From positions 16,410,501-16,474,500 of the forward strand of contig CM063288.1 of the NCBI GenBank assembly GCA_032173965.1: a stretch of DNA of 64,000 nucleotides. Direction: 5' to 3'. Position 1 is the first letter of the stretch; every line of letters starts with the position of its first letter. Origin of the DNA: Sitta carolinensis. Taxonomy: Eukaryota; Chordata; Aves; Passeriformes; Sittidae. The notes below the pieces were generated by a model. The model was not told the origin of the DNA, did not search any database, and saw only the letters and a list, made by a program, of their open reading frames with translations. The position numbers and the translations under genes were made by a program. This document shows, in pieces, positions 11,701 through 25,715 of this stretch.

Positions 11701-14700
11701 ACCACAAGCCTACATACTTGCAGAAGATAACTCTTTAATTTATTCTTGCATATCAATTTCACTTCTGGTGAAGGTTGCTGACCAAGTCTTACTCGGTTCA
11801 AACAGATGATGCCTCAAGGAAGCCATCAGCCCAGAAAACCATGAGATTGAAGACTGCCATAAAAGGGCACTTTCAACCACATCCCATTTCCCAAACCCTG
11901 ATCCATCTGCCAACTCTGAGCTACATAAAACTGTTTCACATATTGTAAAAATTACATATATAAAAATATATACATCTATATGTACATGCATACATAATGC
12001 TTTTTCTTGCATTGAAGATGTTTTGTTGTTGGTATAATGTCTAGCACTGATAACTTTTACAAAATGCATAAACGTATTTTGTAAGTTTTCCTTCTGGTTT
12101 TATAACAATAAGACAACTCGAAAGCCAACAGGATTTCTAAGACTTGGTCTGCTGGGTTAAAGTACACTATGCATAAAGATAACTGTTCGTCCTTACCTCT
12201 ATCTTGCACTAATTTAACAACTCATCACAGAAAGTGTTGACTGCCTCCCTTCTGTCTGGAAGGCAGGAGTGGAAAAATCCCAACATGTTCAAATAACTTC
12301 CAGTTTCTCTGTACTGCATTTTACAGTGGTTCTTTTATGAAATAGTAACATCCTGCTTTCAATAGCTATTCTATACTGAATTAACACCTTGTGATGAAGA
12401 CACTACAATAAATAAAGGTTTAACTCCTTTAATTTCTGGCAACTTAATGTCAATCTTACTGGAACAGAGCTAAATGGACAAATTACTCAAAATCACTGCT
12501 AAGCCTTCCAGATGCCTTGCCCTCTTAATAGCACAGCATGTAGACTTTATCTCTATTTGAATCTGCTTCTGTAGTCTCAAGTCCCAGCTGTGCTGAATAG
12601 CAAATATCTCCATTTCAATAGGGAAGATGGTTGTACTAAAGTAGTTCTCTCCAGGGGTCAATATACTTCAGAAGGGCATTTAAGTGGCTGCATGTTATTG
12701 AGCAGAAACATCAGCTCACATATTATTGATTGTAACTGCACAGCTCTGTTGAAAAGATGCCTGCAGTAGTATTAAGTGCTGAGACAGGGATAGAGGAGTG
12801 TTATGCATTAAAAAAACATACTATCCATCTGTTGCCAAATTTTAGATAGATGAGCAATCACAAGCTGTAACACAAAATCTAAAGCGCAACCTCTGTGGCT
12901 GATGCGTCAGGGTCATATTCAGTGACACTTCCTCAGTTTCACACTGCTTAGATGGTCTTTTGAATATTGACTGAAGCAAGCAGGAGGCAGAGTTTGATTT
13001 CTGCAGTTTTGCAGAGAGTACGTAATAGATACTTACATGGAAATCTGCTTTTGGTAGCTTAAATATACCCTTTTCTTTAAAAATGTCATTAACCTGTTCT
13101 GATCCCATCCCTGCATCAGTCCAGGACAATTGAAGCCCTCTGGAACCACTGCACTCTCAGCCCACTGAGCCCTGAGCTGCAGCCAGGGCTGCAGTCACAC
13201 ACCCAGGGCACCACCAGACTGCCCTGCAGAACACACAGGGCTGGCCAAAGCTCATGGACCCCTAGACCCTCATCTCCAGTGACTTTTGCATAATGACTAT
13301 GTCAAATACTATCCTGGAAGGGCAAGTCCACTGCCCCGCACTGCACTTCTGGCACTGTGCCCACGGAAGCACTGGGCTCACTGGGCTTCACGAATGACAG
13401 AGGTTAATCCTGGCCTAGCAGGGAAAACTCAACCCTCAAAAAAGCAATTGTGCAAAGGGGGGGGGGTCAGCTGGGCTCAGAGAAAATTAGGATCCTCCAG
13501 CTGACTGTGTCAACTGCAAACCTGGATGGAAACTACATTAAGCAGAATAAGACATAGAGTCAAAGTTTTTTAAAATGAGCATCTGTGGGAGTTTTATAAA
13601 CCCAGACCATCAGCAGCCACAGAAGGGACTAGTCAAAAAACACTTTCTTACATAGAGTCAAGAATAATCAATCAATAACTGCACGACTGCAAAGCTGACA
13701 AGCCCGAAGTCAGTAAAGTCAATCCTGTATCTCCACCTTTCTGGAACAGATTCAACATTATATGCCAGCAAGGAAGCTTGTATGACATGATCACAGCATT
13801 TCTGGGCTTTACAGACCTTTTTGTTTCAGAGAGCCTGAGATGACTACTTCTTTGCCTGCAAGAGGGCAGCAGAACAAGCTTTTCTCTTAGAAGTGATAAA
13901 GTACTATAGGAAAGAAGCCGTAACTTCTGAGGATGAATCTCCATTCCTACAGTTCAGGTTTATAATAGTTAGCTTTATAATTTTTCTAATCAATTTAATT
14001 AAAAGAGAGGCTTAAAACAATTCAAATAGAAACCTTAAAACACTTTATATGAAAACCATTCAGAAGCAGTGAAATGTATCACATAGGAAAGGAGTGAGGA
14101 AGCAAAGAGGCAATGGCTACACCCAGTGTCAGAGAGCCACCTCCTAGTAAAGAGTTAAATAGTTTCTAGGTCACTCTAAAGTCTTTCCTGCACACCCTCA
14201 GCCCGCTGCATATCGGAAATGCTGTGTGGGAAGGCCAGGGAACTAAACTCACAGACCAATGACTCAGACTGCAGTAATTTAGTGACACTTTTATTCCCTT
14301 AAATTATCTTTGGGATTAAAAGAATCCACACCCTTAACATGAAACCAAATCACAATGAAAGGAAGAAACCACAAATTAACAGATTTTAGGGTTAACAAAC
14401 AGCATCTAGAAACAAATTAATTATTAAGGGCAAGGACCAAAACCTCTCCTATAACATACTATATGGTGAGAACAGGAGAAGGTGAAGAATTTGAACCCCA
14501 GTCAGATGCTCTTCTGAAGGCCTAGTGAGGATGATTTCAGCAACAGGAATGTCAGTGAACTGCCTGCCAAAAAAATAAAGGAGAACGGTCATAGCCAAAT
14601 GCTAACCTCTACCACGAGGGGAAAGCAACTTGAGAGAAACAGCCTCACATTTCCTCCAGAACTGAAGAAGCTGAATGCAAGAGTTATCAAATATCTTTGG

Positions 14701-17700
14701 CACAAGCAAGAACAGAAGTATTGGATCCTGAAGAAGGCAGAAACACCAGTGACACAAATCCAAATGTAAATCCAACAAAATTCTTGAGGAAAATTTAAAT
14801 TAAAATTTTTTGCAAATTTTCTCCCCTGAAAAAAGCAAAAGTTTGGGAAAAACACTAGTGAGCAGAAGAAAACATTGCCCTCAGAAACACTCCCTCCTGA
14901 CTACAATACAAAATTCACTCCTTCCTCTGCACTTCAACTTTCCTCCTCATCTCTCACTTATGGAAAGGTAACTACCAGAAAATGACAAAGCTAATCTAAG
15001 ATGCCCTAAAGGCACTCAGATGCCTTCTATCACAAGAACTTGAAAATTTTCACAGAGAGAAGCAGAAATTAATTTCCACTTTTTCATGGCAAAAAATTAA
15101 CAAATTTTGTTGTGGTAATATAAACAGCAGTGGATGCCCTTTTCAGAAGAGTTACTATATTATTATACCATTATAAAGAATTAAGCATCTGGCTTTACAG
15201 CTATATATTTACATCCATTCTGCTCTGTATCTAATTAAACTATATTTTTTTAAATCCTGTGAGATAAAGAAACTAACAGTGTTCTCAAAACCTATATCCA
15301 CCACTCGGATACTTATTCAGTAACCCATTACCTTTAAAAGCCAAGTTTTGCTAGTGCTCACCTTTCAGCTACATCCAGACCAGTGAGCCTGTGCTCCTCA
15401 GATTATCACCTCAACCTCAGTTCAAGTGTTAGACAGGACAGTTGATCAGTGGCAGTCAGAGCTGTCCCCTCTTACTAGGAGGGCCACTCTTTTCAAAATA
15501 TTTAATGACATTTGTGAAACTGCAAAATTTAGATTGCGTGTCCTAGATGTCAAAGAGAATTAACAAATATATAATTAATTAAGAAATAAATAAAATGGGT
15601 GGAAAAAATGTTCAGAATTTCCCATGGAACAAAGTAATATGCAATTCACTTGGGAAGAACAGAGGACTGGGACAGATTCTTGTATATTTTTAAAATGTTG
15701 TAACTTGAGTATTTGGAAGATGTTCAAAAAGAATCGATCCTAATTTACATTTAAAAAGTACATTCATGATGAGGCCTTTGTATGATGATGGACTTTTCAG
15801 CAGCAGTCCTGGCTTAATAGTCTTTCACTGCTAGTACTGTACCTCAGTTCTGAAATGTGGAAGCCCTGTAAGCTGTCACAGAGTAAAAGGAACAGAGAGC
15901 AAGACTTTCCCTCTCATTATTTGAGATCTTCAAAATGTAGCACACAGACTTGGCAACAAATAAAAAAGCTTTAGCAATGAAACTAAGACAAAGCCTTCCA
16001 TAGGATAAAAAACACGTAGCTTCAAGTATGGGAAATGTAAGAGTTTGAACACAGGATCTCTGGGGAGGAGGGGGAGGAATGGCAAACGATTTACAAAGGG
16101 TCCTTTCCAGATTAACAGTACCACAAACAGCAATGAGGGAAAGGAAATGCACACTGCTACCTCAGCTCGGCTGGATACCCCACCATGCTGACACCCTCAG
16201 GCCCTGAAGGGAAAAAGTCTCTCTTCTCTCTGCCAAATGTCTTCTCCAGAACTCAGCCAAGGCATTCAGGCTTAACACGGGAGATTTCTGCCTGGGGTAC
16301 TGCACAGCTACAGGCTGAAAAGAAGCAGAAACCACAATGCCAGAAGAAGCAGACATCGTGGAGTTCATCTGGCACTCTGCACTCCTGTGGCTGAAAGCTC
16401 AGCCCGCACTCTCAGATAAATCAATCCTCGGGGCACACTACGGAGCAGGGAGTGGTTTCTAAGCTGGCAACTGGAGCGGGGGTCCCAGGCGCTCTGGGCT
16501 GCCCACGATGATCAGGCCTCTGAGCACAGTGCACACAGACAGATTCAGTCAAGCTTGCCATCATCTCTGGGCCATGGGGAAGCATTTCTGTTTGTGAGCA
16601 CAGCAGTCCCTTTGGGCTTTGATATATACATTAAACGAAATTATACACTGAACCATAAAACTGTACTTGTCTCTGGGCTCCAAAAGCTCTTCAGTCACTC
16701 TTTCAGCAAAGTCCTTGAAACCAGAAGTAAGTAGTTTGGCTCTTTTTCAGGTCTTTAGATTTATTTCTGACATTAAGAGTTTGCAAATAAAAGACTTGAT
16801 GTTTTTCATATATCTGTACTACTCTGCATGAAGCTCTTTCCTTACCATTTCAGATATTTTATTAACATAACACTTATTTCACTATTGCATTCACTCAGAC
16901 ATTAAAGTCCTTATTAATGCAACAGAATAATTGTTGATACTTCGAGACGACTTCTGAAAGCTTATTAATGACTACACATAAGCCAAAAGACAGCACTAGG
17001 ATTAGAAATATTAATGATGTGTAAGACATAAGTCCACAAGGTTCTCCTAGGAAAAAATACTGATTCAGACTGTCAGCTAAAAGATAACATAAAATTACAC
17101 AACTGCACAGAATATGGAAAACAAATATTTAAGAAGAACACACATTTTAGGCTAACATATTTCAGTTAAGATGGTCAAAAGGATCAGTTAATTAAATGTA
17201 ATTATTTAAAACCAAAAGTGAACTTAAATACAGTTTGGTGGATAATTTTCCTCTTCTGGTAAAATAAGTAAGAGAAGAAATGGAAATGTAAGGGGCAGGA
17301 TAGGAGTACCAATCAGAACATTTTTCTTCCACTGCAATTGATTCTGTAAATGATTAACTCAACTCACACAGGTTATTTCAAGTCGAATATTTGTACTAGT
17401 AACAGTGTCAAAACAGACCCCCAAATGAAAGTCTTCGCTTTTGGAGTTTTCATTGGTGTTTTTTTGCTCTATGTCCATGTATCACAACATTATCAACACT
17501 CAAATTAAAATTTGATTTTTTTTCCCGAGGTACAACATATCTATCTACAAATATCAGACATATAAATGATGAAATGCTTATTCTTCTCTCAGTAACCCTT
17601 TAACGATTTAATTTTCTACAGTTGGTCTGGGCCTTGAGTAAGGCAACTGCTCGAACTGAACTGAGGCAGCTGACATTTTCTGAATGTCAAAACAGGGTAA

Positions 17701-20700
17701 AATTTTAGGAGTTGTGGGGAAAAAATGAGGATCAAGGTGTACCACTGACAACGCTTTTAAAGATAAACATTTTTTCTATTTCCTCAATTACACATCTCAT
17801 TAGAGGTAGTAGGATCTGAATTAAATTAATTCATTAAATTAAACATTTGCCTATATTTGCTATTGCTTTCATTCTGCAGCTTAAATATGAATAATTACTA
17901 TGTGGACTGAGGTGTTTAGGGCTGTTGTTTGTCAACCCTAAATGTAGCTCGGCAATAATGTGGGTAAAAAAAGGTTAAAAGGTTGTAAAAAAAATGACTG
18001 GCCTTAAAACTTGTCAAGATCAGATAGTTCATTTCTTAATTTCAAGGAGTTAGCATTACAGAAACCAGAGCTAAGCAGAATGAACCTTTAGCAAACAAAG
18101 TCAAGACTTCACAAGATTTCTACAAGTTACGTGAAACTGCAAGAGATATTGAACACTGGATATAGGAATCTGCTTGCAAATACTGATCCTGATTTCTATG
18201 CTGAATGGTTTCCTGAAGAAAAGGACAAGCTTGACGTAAGCACGCTGAGGCCAAAACCAGCTTGGGCTCTAAGCTGAGTCAATTCTGGACTGGTTTCTGA
18301 CTGAGATGCCCACCTAAGAGGTCTCTGACAGAAGAGGAAGCTTTTGGCATCATGGAACCCGCTAATAAGCCTGATTAGCACTTGTTAACATTTTAGTAAT
18401 CCACTGGAATTAAACTATCTCCTTCAAAATGTTCTTGAATTGCTGGTTATTCCAGTGAATAACTGCTGCTATCACTTCCCATCTGCGTCAGGTCCCTGCA
18501 CTGGGGAGCTGGGGCCTGGGACCCTGATCAAAGGCATTCCAACAGCTGCCACTGGATGTTTCTCTCCTGCAGCTCTGTGGTTCCATCTCCATACAAATAC
18601 CCAGCCCCGCGCTACCCAATCAGCTTTTTGTTTTCCAAGATGAGATTTCAATGGTGGTAACTTTTACCAAATCTGTTTTCCTAGTGCTTCTTTTACAGCC
18701 AGCTGTGGCTGAAACATTCCTTCCACTCTCTTCTCCTCCCTCGCCCTCACTTCCTCAAGGAAATTCCATGGGATCACCATTCCTTTGGCTCCACACTGCA
18801 ATTAAATTCTCATGTCCCAGGGGACAGGGAGCTTGTGCAATCACTGGATCTCCACATCTGCGAGCACAGGGCAAACACAGAGTTCCTTTGCGTGTCTCTA
18901 TTTGGATTACTTGTATCTTAAACAATGTGCTGAGGGGAACTGCTTTTAAGTTAGGCTAAACGAAATACTAACTTTGAAAAACCACAATCTTTGCTCAATA
19001 AAAAAATTTAAAGAGAAAATTAAAACTATGTTTCTTTTAAATTTGAGGCATGTCAAGAGACTATCTGCATCTAAAGAATAGGACAACCTTTTCACTTTTC
19101 TCTCAACTACAATTTCCTGAAAAATCCCTAATAACATTCTACAAGAAAGCATTACTTTCCACCCTGGAAAAAAACCACCCCGGAACTTCTCAGAGAGAAT
19201 TTCAGCGTAGATTTCATTTGATTATGAATGTAAAGCTGTCTGAATTTTATTTCTAGCTAATTGAAGTCCAAATATTGAGGGGAAGATAGAGAGTCTTCCT
19301 TCACATCATGCCAGGCTAAACACCTCACAACATGACTGCTGAAATCAGTTGCTAAACAATAAAGGAAATGACTATTTAAACCAAACATCCCATCTCCAGG
19401 CCAATCGCTGTTCCCATGGCATCCCAGCAAATGTCTCGCTACTTGCTGTGGAAGTCAAGCCCTGACAAAATGGAACATTTCAGCCTTCATATCAGGCCTA
19501 CATCTCTCTGGTGCATCTGGAAAAGGAGCATACAATAATGAATTTTATTTCTTTTCAGCTGTAGAAATGGGATACATATTTCTGACAGCAACCTCTCAGC
19601 AGATCACCAGCTCAGACAGAAGCCAGCAGAGCCAGTTTACACACCATAGTGGCAGGCCACTCCTCTTCTGACAGTTTGTCTGGTTGAGAAACTGGGCAGA
19701 ACACAGCAGAGATGAGCTAAATCTGGTCCCAGGGTTCCTGTGGGTGTTTCTCTACTGGGTTGCACACCACTGCACTGGCAACAGCACTGACACAATCAAT
19801 GAATACATCAGGGAGCACACCTTCACCATCCTTGGGGGCACATTTGCTCTGAAGAGCAAAACTGAGTGAAAAGTGCAGCTAAGGAAAATCTACTGCAGTT
19901 AATAAAAACTCCAAGCTGTGCCAGCCCTTGAACAGGGAATAAAGGAAAACATGATGCTGGTACCATACAACTGAGCTGAACAGTACAAATCACATACTGC
20001 TCTACCACTATGGAATCTATATCCTCCTAGTTATTCTGTAAACCCGGTGTTATTTATTCAGACATGTACGCAATAGCACTATTTTAAAAAATGCACATAT
20101 AACTGAAAAAAAGAAATTTGCCGAGGGCTTCTTTCTGCCTTAAAAAGGTAAGAATAACAGATAGGCTTCTGTTACAATATAATCAGTATTAATACTGTTC
20201 TCAAAGGGAACAGTTTCAGAGACACTGATGTATCACATTTAAGTATATAACATGAAATCATATTCCACATAATTATGAATACAATACTTCATTGCAGCCA
20301 GCAAACCATGAAAGAAAAATGCAAGAAAAATGGAGAAAAAAGGGAAAAAGAATAATGAGAAAATACTTTAAAAAGACTTGAAGAAGTTGGCTTTAAAAAC
20401 TTCCATTCCACTTTCTCTTAGCCACATCATTTATCTAAAGGGGTTGTGTTCACGTGCTGTATTTCTAAGCAGCCATGACCTGCCCAGACCACTCTCCCAA
20501 GGAGTTAAATGCAAAAGATGTTCAGACTATTTTCTAATTAGCCTTTTTTTTTCCAATGAGGTATGCTGAGTAATACTAACAAATTTATTCATCTTAAGCG
20601 GCCACAATGGTGCCAGCTCCCTGCTACAGTAAATGTCTGAGTTTCACTTCATGTCTTTTCAGTCTTAGATATGTTTGAAAGAAATGAGAAATGGTAACAT

Positions 20701-23700
20701 GGGAGAGGTCACAATTACACAGCAAAGAACATGGAAACATTAACATGTTAATGGATGTCACATGATAATGAAAATACATCTTTTATTAAGAACAGGGAAT
20801 TGAAACAACTTTCAAGTGATCTTGCCTCAAAACAGGGAAACATTGGAATATATAACTAAGTATGTTTTGGAAAAAAGCTGTATATCACATCTTGGTCATC
20901 TGTTTCAAGAACACCATTAGCCTGCAGTTGTTTTAGCTATGCCTGTGTTTATGATGCTGAGTATTTAGCAAGGAACCCTTAAATTACTCTCTCAAGAAGA
21001 CAGGTGATTTCAGAATGCACATATGCAAAGGCAGCCACTGCAAGATTCTGCTTCTGTGTGCAGACCATCCTGGCACAGAACAACGGCCTGCTGTGGTAAT
21101 TCTATATTTTGTTACCTTAAAGCAACTGCTTTCCTGAATGTAATCCCATTAAAAACCCACAATATGACCCTCACAGCAACAACTTAAGGGAGAAGGCCAA
21201 CTAAGTGAAACTGTCCAGAGGAAAGTGACTTCAAAAATATCATATAGACTACAAACAGCTTGATACAAGCAGCACAGTGTGAGAAAACAGCCTGGAAGGG
21301 AGAATACCAAAGGGTGGGCTGACCAAATGATTTATGCTGAACTGAACAGAGGAGACTTGAGTTAAGCCTCAAAGCTTGAAATCTCACCCAGGGACTGGGG
21401 ATTGTCAGGAGGATGAAGGGTCTAATGCATCATCCTCATTTAATGATGTACATGTCACAAAAGGAGGTCTCTGAAGAAACAGCATTACACAGACACAATG
21501 CTGCTGCAGCCCAGCAAGTAAATCATAAGCAAGACAGTGGAAAGTACAGGGCTTTGGAACCATGTGGCTTCAGCATAAAGGTCATCCTCAGCAAAGCACA
21601 ATGCTTAGTGAGAGTCTGGAAAGCACCTAGAAAACATGTCAAAGCAAGTTACAAACTCCTGACTGAATCTGCTAAGACCCAATCACGTAAGTCCCTAATC
21701 AGATAAGCAGGCTCAACAATTTCAGTGAATAACAGGAATGGATTTAATCTTGTATCTTCAGATCCAGATATTCAAAAAGTTAAAAGAAATTACTAAGAGT
21801 CACCAAATAAGTATAGTTAAAGCCTAAATAATATATTCAAAACCCAACAGAAGAGTTGAAGAAAGCGTATCAAGTATTGATATCCACACTAGGAGAAGGG
21901 AGTGCAATTAGGCACGGCTGAAGTAACCACTGCTTCAGCAACCCTGTCAAACCAGCTCTTCATGGCAGAGGCTTGCTCAGTACAGCAGATCCCATGCAAT
22001 GGCACTCTGGTTGTGAAAAGAAACCACACAGAAAGTCAGGCAGCTTCCTGCAGGCTTTCCCAAACCTCACGGGCTCCTGTCCTCTGCTCCTGTCCTATTT
22101 AGCTGATTGCTCCTGTCCAGCCTCCCCCAGAAAAGACAGGATCTGTGGGCCACTGCATTGATTGCTCTGCCTACTCCCACATACCTGATGGGAAGCTCTT
22201 ATGGCCAGGACTGACTCACATCATGTCCCCCACAGACACTCCTCTGGTTCTGGGCTGACTGTTATGACATCCTTGTGACAAACAATACCTACTTTAGTCC
22301 TCCCCACACTTCTGCCTCTGGCACAACTGATATGAAGAAATTTGTTTTCTCAATGCAGAACTGGAGTAGCAGGCTCAAGTTTGAATGAACTATTCAGAAA
22401 CATGACAGCTTTATTTCCCACACAAAAGCCACTAATACGCTCTGAAAAACAGCTGTGCTCCCAAGCTCTCACAACAAAAACATAATGTGCTCTTTCCAAC
22501 TAGGAAAAGAGGAAAAATCTTCACTTAATAGAAAAACAGAGAGGACCAATCAGTGGAAGGTGGAGACAGATTTGTAGACACATATACTGGCAAATTGTGC
22601 TCTTGCCAGGAAAATACTTTTCAACAAAGCTGGTGAACATTTGTTCACTGTGTCCAGAAGTACTGCCCAGCTGTGCCATAACAGAAGAGCAAGCCCAACA
22701 CTTCCATAATTGATAAGGGGTTTTTCTAGTGATTCTCCAAAAATAATTAAACTAAGTAAAAACATGGCCAAAATTAACACTACTGTCACGACAAGAACAA
22801 ATGCAAATGCTGATTAAATCAAATTAAAGTTACAGTATAACAACCCCACACACAAGAAATCTGTAGATTATTCAAGCTTGTATTATGATGGATTCTGTCA
22901 AAAGCCATCTTTCTCTACCATAACCATCACCGAAAATAACTTTTCAGTAGAGTACATATAATACAAGTCCATGATGATCAGAAGGAAAAAACTCTGCAGA
23001 TGGAATGTTTCTGGTACTTGCAGTGACAATGATGTTTTTTCAACCATTATTTCCTCAACCCACAGGTGTTTCTGTGTTTTGTCTGACACCAGCCAAAAGA
23101 CACAAAACAAGCCAGTGACCTTTTTATGTACATCCACCAAAAGCTGCTTATTGCCAACTAGCAATAAGCATTTCTACAATATGCAGAGCAGCCTTTCTGT
23201 CCATTCTTAGCATCAAGCACTGCAGTGGACACCCTCATAGGATAGCAAGACTCACTCTATATGAAGAAAAGGAGCCAAAATTACTCTAAAAGCCTCTCAG
23301 TTAAATCTTAGGAATTTGGAAAGAGCTAAAATAATATTCCAGGAACCTAGAATCTCTTCATTGACTTCACTGTGTACAAGATTTTAATCTACATTTGTTT
23401 TGTATTATCTCAGCTTTAACAATGAACACGGCAAGCTCACTTTCAAGAATATCTTGCCTTTTACATCCAAGAAACTTAGGCAGATTTATAAGAAGGAAAA
23501 GGTCTGTATCTGAAACCTCCCAAAGACCACAAAAGTGGATTACTGAGCTTCAGTGAACGGGGAGAGGGCTGCCATTTTTATCTTGCTGCGAGATCCAGTT
23601 AGTTGCTAAGGGATTATGTTGTCCAACCTAAAGTTTCTGGACATCTCACTTGCTTCCTCAGCAGAAATGGAGAATTTTGAGACACAATTTCCTCTCCTCT

Positions 23701-24224
23701 TAAGTAAAAGGCTTAGGAGGGAAGTATCTCACAGGAATAAATGTCACGACCTTCCATGTCTATAAATTCACATCAGAATTGATTTAACAACTTCAAAGCT
23801 GATGTTCTTGCCTGTTCTTTATTTATACAATTCATGCTATTCCAACTACAATTACATATTGAAAAGCAACAACAAAATTTAAATCTTTGGCTATTTAAGA
23901 GGAAGGGGACCAGTTACAACAAAGTATTGAACACAGTTTTTTCTAGGCTGTTTGTGCATCAATTATATTTGAGCCTGTGCAAACTAAATGTCTTCAGAAA
24001 GAGATTAAGAAGCTAAAGTAACCACTACACAAATAGTTACTGGGGTGGCTCCAGTGCAAAATAACCTCACAGCTCTGTCCTAACATGAGTGCACAGGCCA
24101 AGGTTTCTTCATCAGTTCAAAAGACAAAAACGGGAAGGAAAAATCCACTTCTGTAAAATACGCATTTGCAACTAAAATTCAAGTTACAAGAGGTCATTGT
24201 CACATGGGAGGCTGTTAAAATGTT

Positions 24225-24257
24225 TAATTTATCAACAAGTCTTTTGTTGATAAATTA
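24225..24257. repeat. Perfect 14-bp inverted repeat with 5-nt loop
   Basis: TAATTTATCAACAA, then GTCTT, then the exact reverse complement of the left arm. The arms contain ATCAAC/GTTGAT. The function is not known. Confidence 0.85.
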
Positions 24258-25506
24258 GATTATCTATTGATTGATTATTTATCCTCTGCAAAATATAAGG
24301 ACTTCATTTGCTGTTGGAGAAATGAGCAAATAGAATTTATTTTCTTTAAAGAACTGAGAGCAAGCTGTTTTTATTATAACACTAAGATGACTTATATGTG
24401 ACTACTACCCTGAAAGCTCATTTTTTAATATAAGTAGAAAACCTCCTCTATAAATTAGGTATCAGATTTTTTGCAGTATTTAAAATCAAAGGTATTTCAC
24501 ATAAGTTTGGATCCAAAATTTACAGGTTTTGCTATCTATTTTACTTACTTGTGTTGTGCTCTAGTTTTGTACACTCCTAGCTACTTATCTGATAAATGGA
24601 ATTAAAATTATTTTTAAAATTTCAGACAGTAGCATTATATACAAATCTTAGTAATTCTTCATCCAAAATAGACAGATTTGGATGTTTCCTTACACACAGT
24701 ATCAAAAATTTAGCTGAGTATTTTTGATTTCAAAATAATTCAGACAATACATTATGACTATCAGAAATACTATGACATTTTAAAAATCCAGTAAAACATT
24801 TAAGGCAGGTGATTTTAAACAGTGTATTAACAACCCAGCTGCACAGTCTTTTGACACAAAACCCATATTTGAAAGTAAGAGGCACGTGCTGCTGTAAAAA
24901 TTAAAAAAGGGAACAAATAACTCTCATAAGCAAAAAACCTTATGTTAACAACACTGTCTAAAAGCCCTCTGCTAAGTCAAGCCTACACAGAACTTCGGCC
25001 ACCAGAGAGAATTCTTACGTGGATCAGCTATTTCTAATCATAAAAATAACTGTGCAGTAAAGTACAGCCGTAAGTTAGTCTGAAACTTGGATAAGCCTAC
25101 AAAGGCACACTGTAGTTTACAGTGATTCAGAACAAATATTTGAGTTTGTATCAACAGATTATCTTAGTAGTGAACAGAGGAGAACCTCTATGCAGGCTCT
25201 CAATAGCAAGGTTCACATTTAGGTATTAATTTTATCTGTGATTTCAACAGCACTCTGGGTAATCACAGCTTTTACAAAAGCAGTGGGTTGCTTCAGTTCA
25301 CTTAATTCCCACTTCCATTGCTTCTCCAAAGCATCAAACAACCTTTTCCTTCTGATTGCCAACAAAGTTGAAACCTGCCACCACATCACAGCATGAGGCT
25401 GTTTGTTTATTAATATGGTTTTCTTCCCTCATAATCCAAACACTCATCTTGGATACCTACTACAAGCTTTTAAGGTATGACATTATAATTTACATTTAAA
25501 CGCAAT

Positions 25507-25513
25507 ACTTACG
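25507..25513 (-). other. RBMS1: Splice donor of RBMS1 exon 2
   Basis: In the sense direction, CCAACC is followed by GTAAGT, a consensus U2-type donor. It interrupts a proline codon (CC|N) in the conserved LCQPYGK stretch of RRM1, which fixes the exon boundary. Confidence 0.92.
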
Positions 25514-25688
25514 GTTGGCATAGTTTTACCAGGTCCTGATCAGTGGTGTTTGGAGGCAGTGCTCTGATGTAAAGGTTAGTTTTACTTAATTGATCCCATC
25601 CTGAGTTGCTGCTGCTACTACTGTTGTTATTACTGCTGGTGGTGCTGGGACTAGGAGGAGCCATTGGGTGGGCTGGTACAATGGACTG
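25513..25688 (-). CDS. RBMS1: RBMS1 coding exon 2: Ser/Asn linker and start of RRM1
   Basis: This internal coding exon of 176 bp (58 codons plus 2 bases) starts [17 protein letters not shown], runs through a Ser/Asn tract, and continues [20 protein letters not shown] to KLCQ. This is diagnostic of RBMS1 rather than RBMS2 or RBMS3, because the linker [21 protein letters not shown] matches RBMS1 as I know it. The RNP2 motif of RRM1 is at exon residues 39-44 (LYIRAL), about protein residues 60-65 when joined to the MIFPSS exon. The exon enters in phase 0 after TTTGCAG and leaves in phase 2 at GTAAGT, so the RRM1 core (RNP1 motif) must be in later exons outside the window. One oddity is Ala at the RNP2 position where family members usually carry Gly. 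Another is a CAGCAG tandem acceptor at the 5' edge. Frame, splice sites and sequence all agree. Confidence 0.97.
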
Positions 25689-25715
25689 CTGCAAAGGAAA
25701 AAGCACATTAGAGTA
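25686..25715 (-). other. RBMS1: Splice acceptor of RBMS1 exon 2 (NAGNAG type)
   Basis: In the sense direction a branch-like CTCTAAT is followed by GTG, a pyrimidine tract CTTTTTCCTTTG and then CAGCAG. Use of the first CAG keeps the residue pair QQ at the junction with the MIFPSS exon, as in the known isoform. Use of the second would remove one Gln without shifting frame. Confidence 0.85.

Larger units (their letters stand above)
6489..25512 (-). other. RBMS1: RBMS1 intron 2, main part; no gene seen
   Basis: About 19 kb of AT-rich intron. It contains a CA repeat near 8684, an unexplained 172-codon open frame on the plus strand at 10609-11127, a run of 8 G near 13457, GC-richer patches near 13130-13500 and 16160-16500, and a perfect hairpin at 24225-24257. 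No splice-flanked exon or further mobile element could be recognised by eye. Confidence 0.7.
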
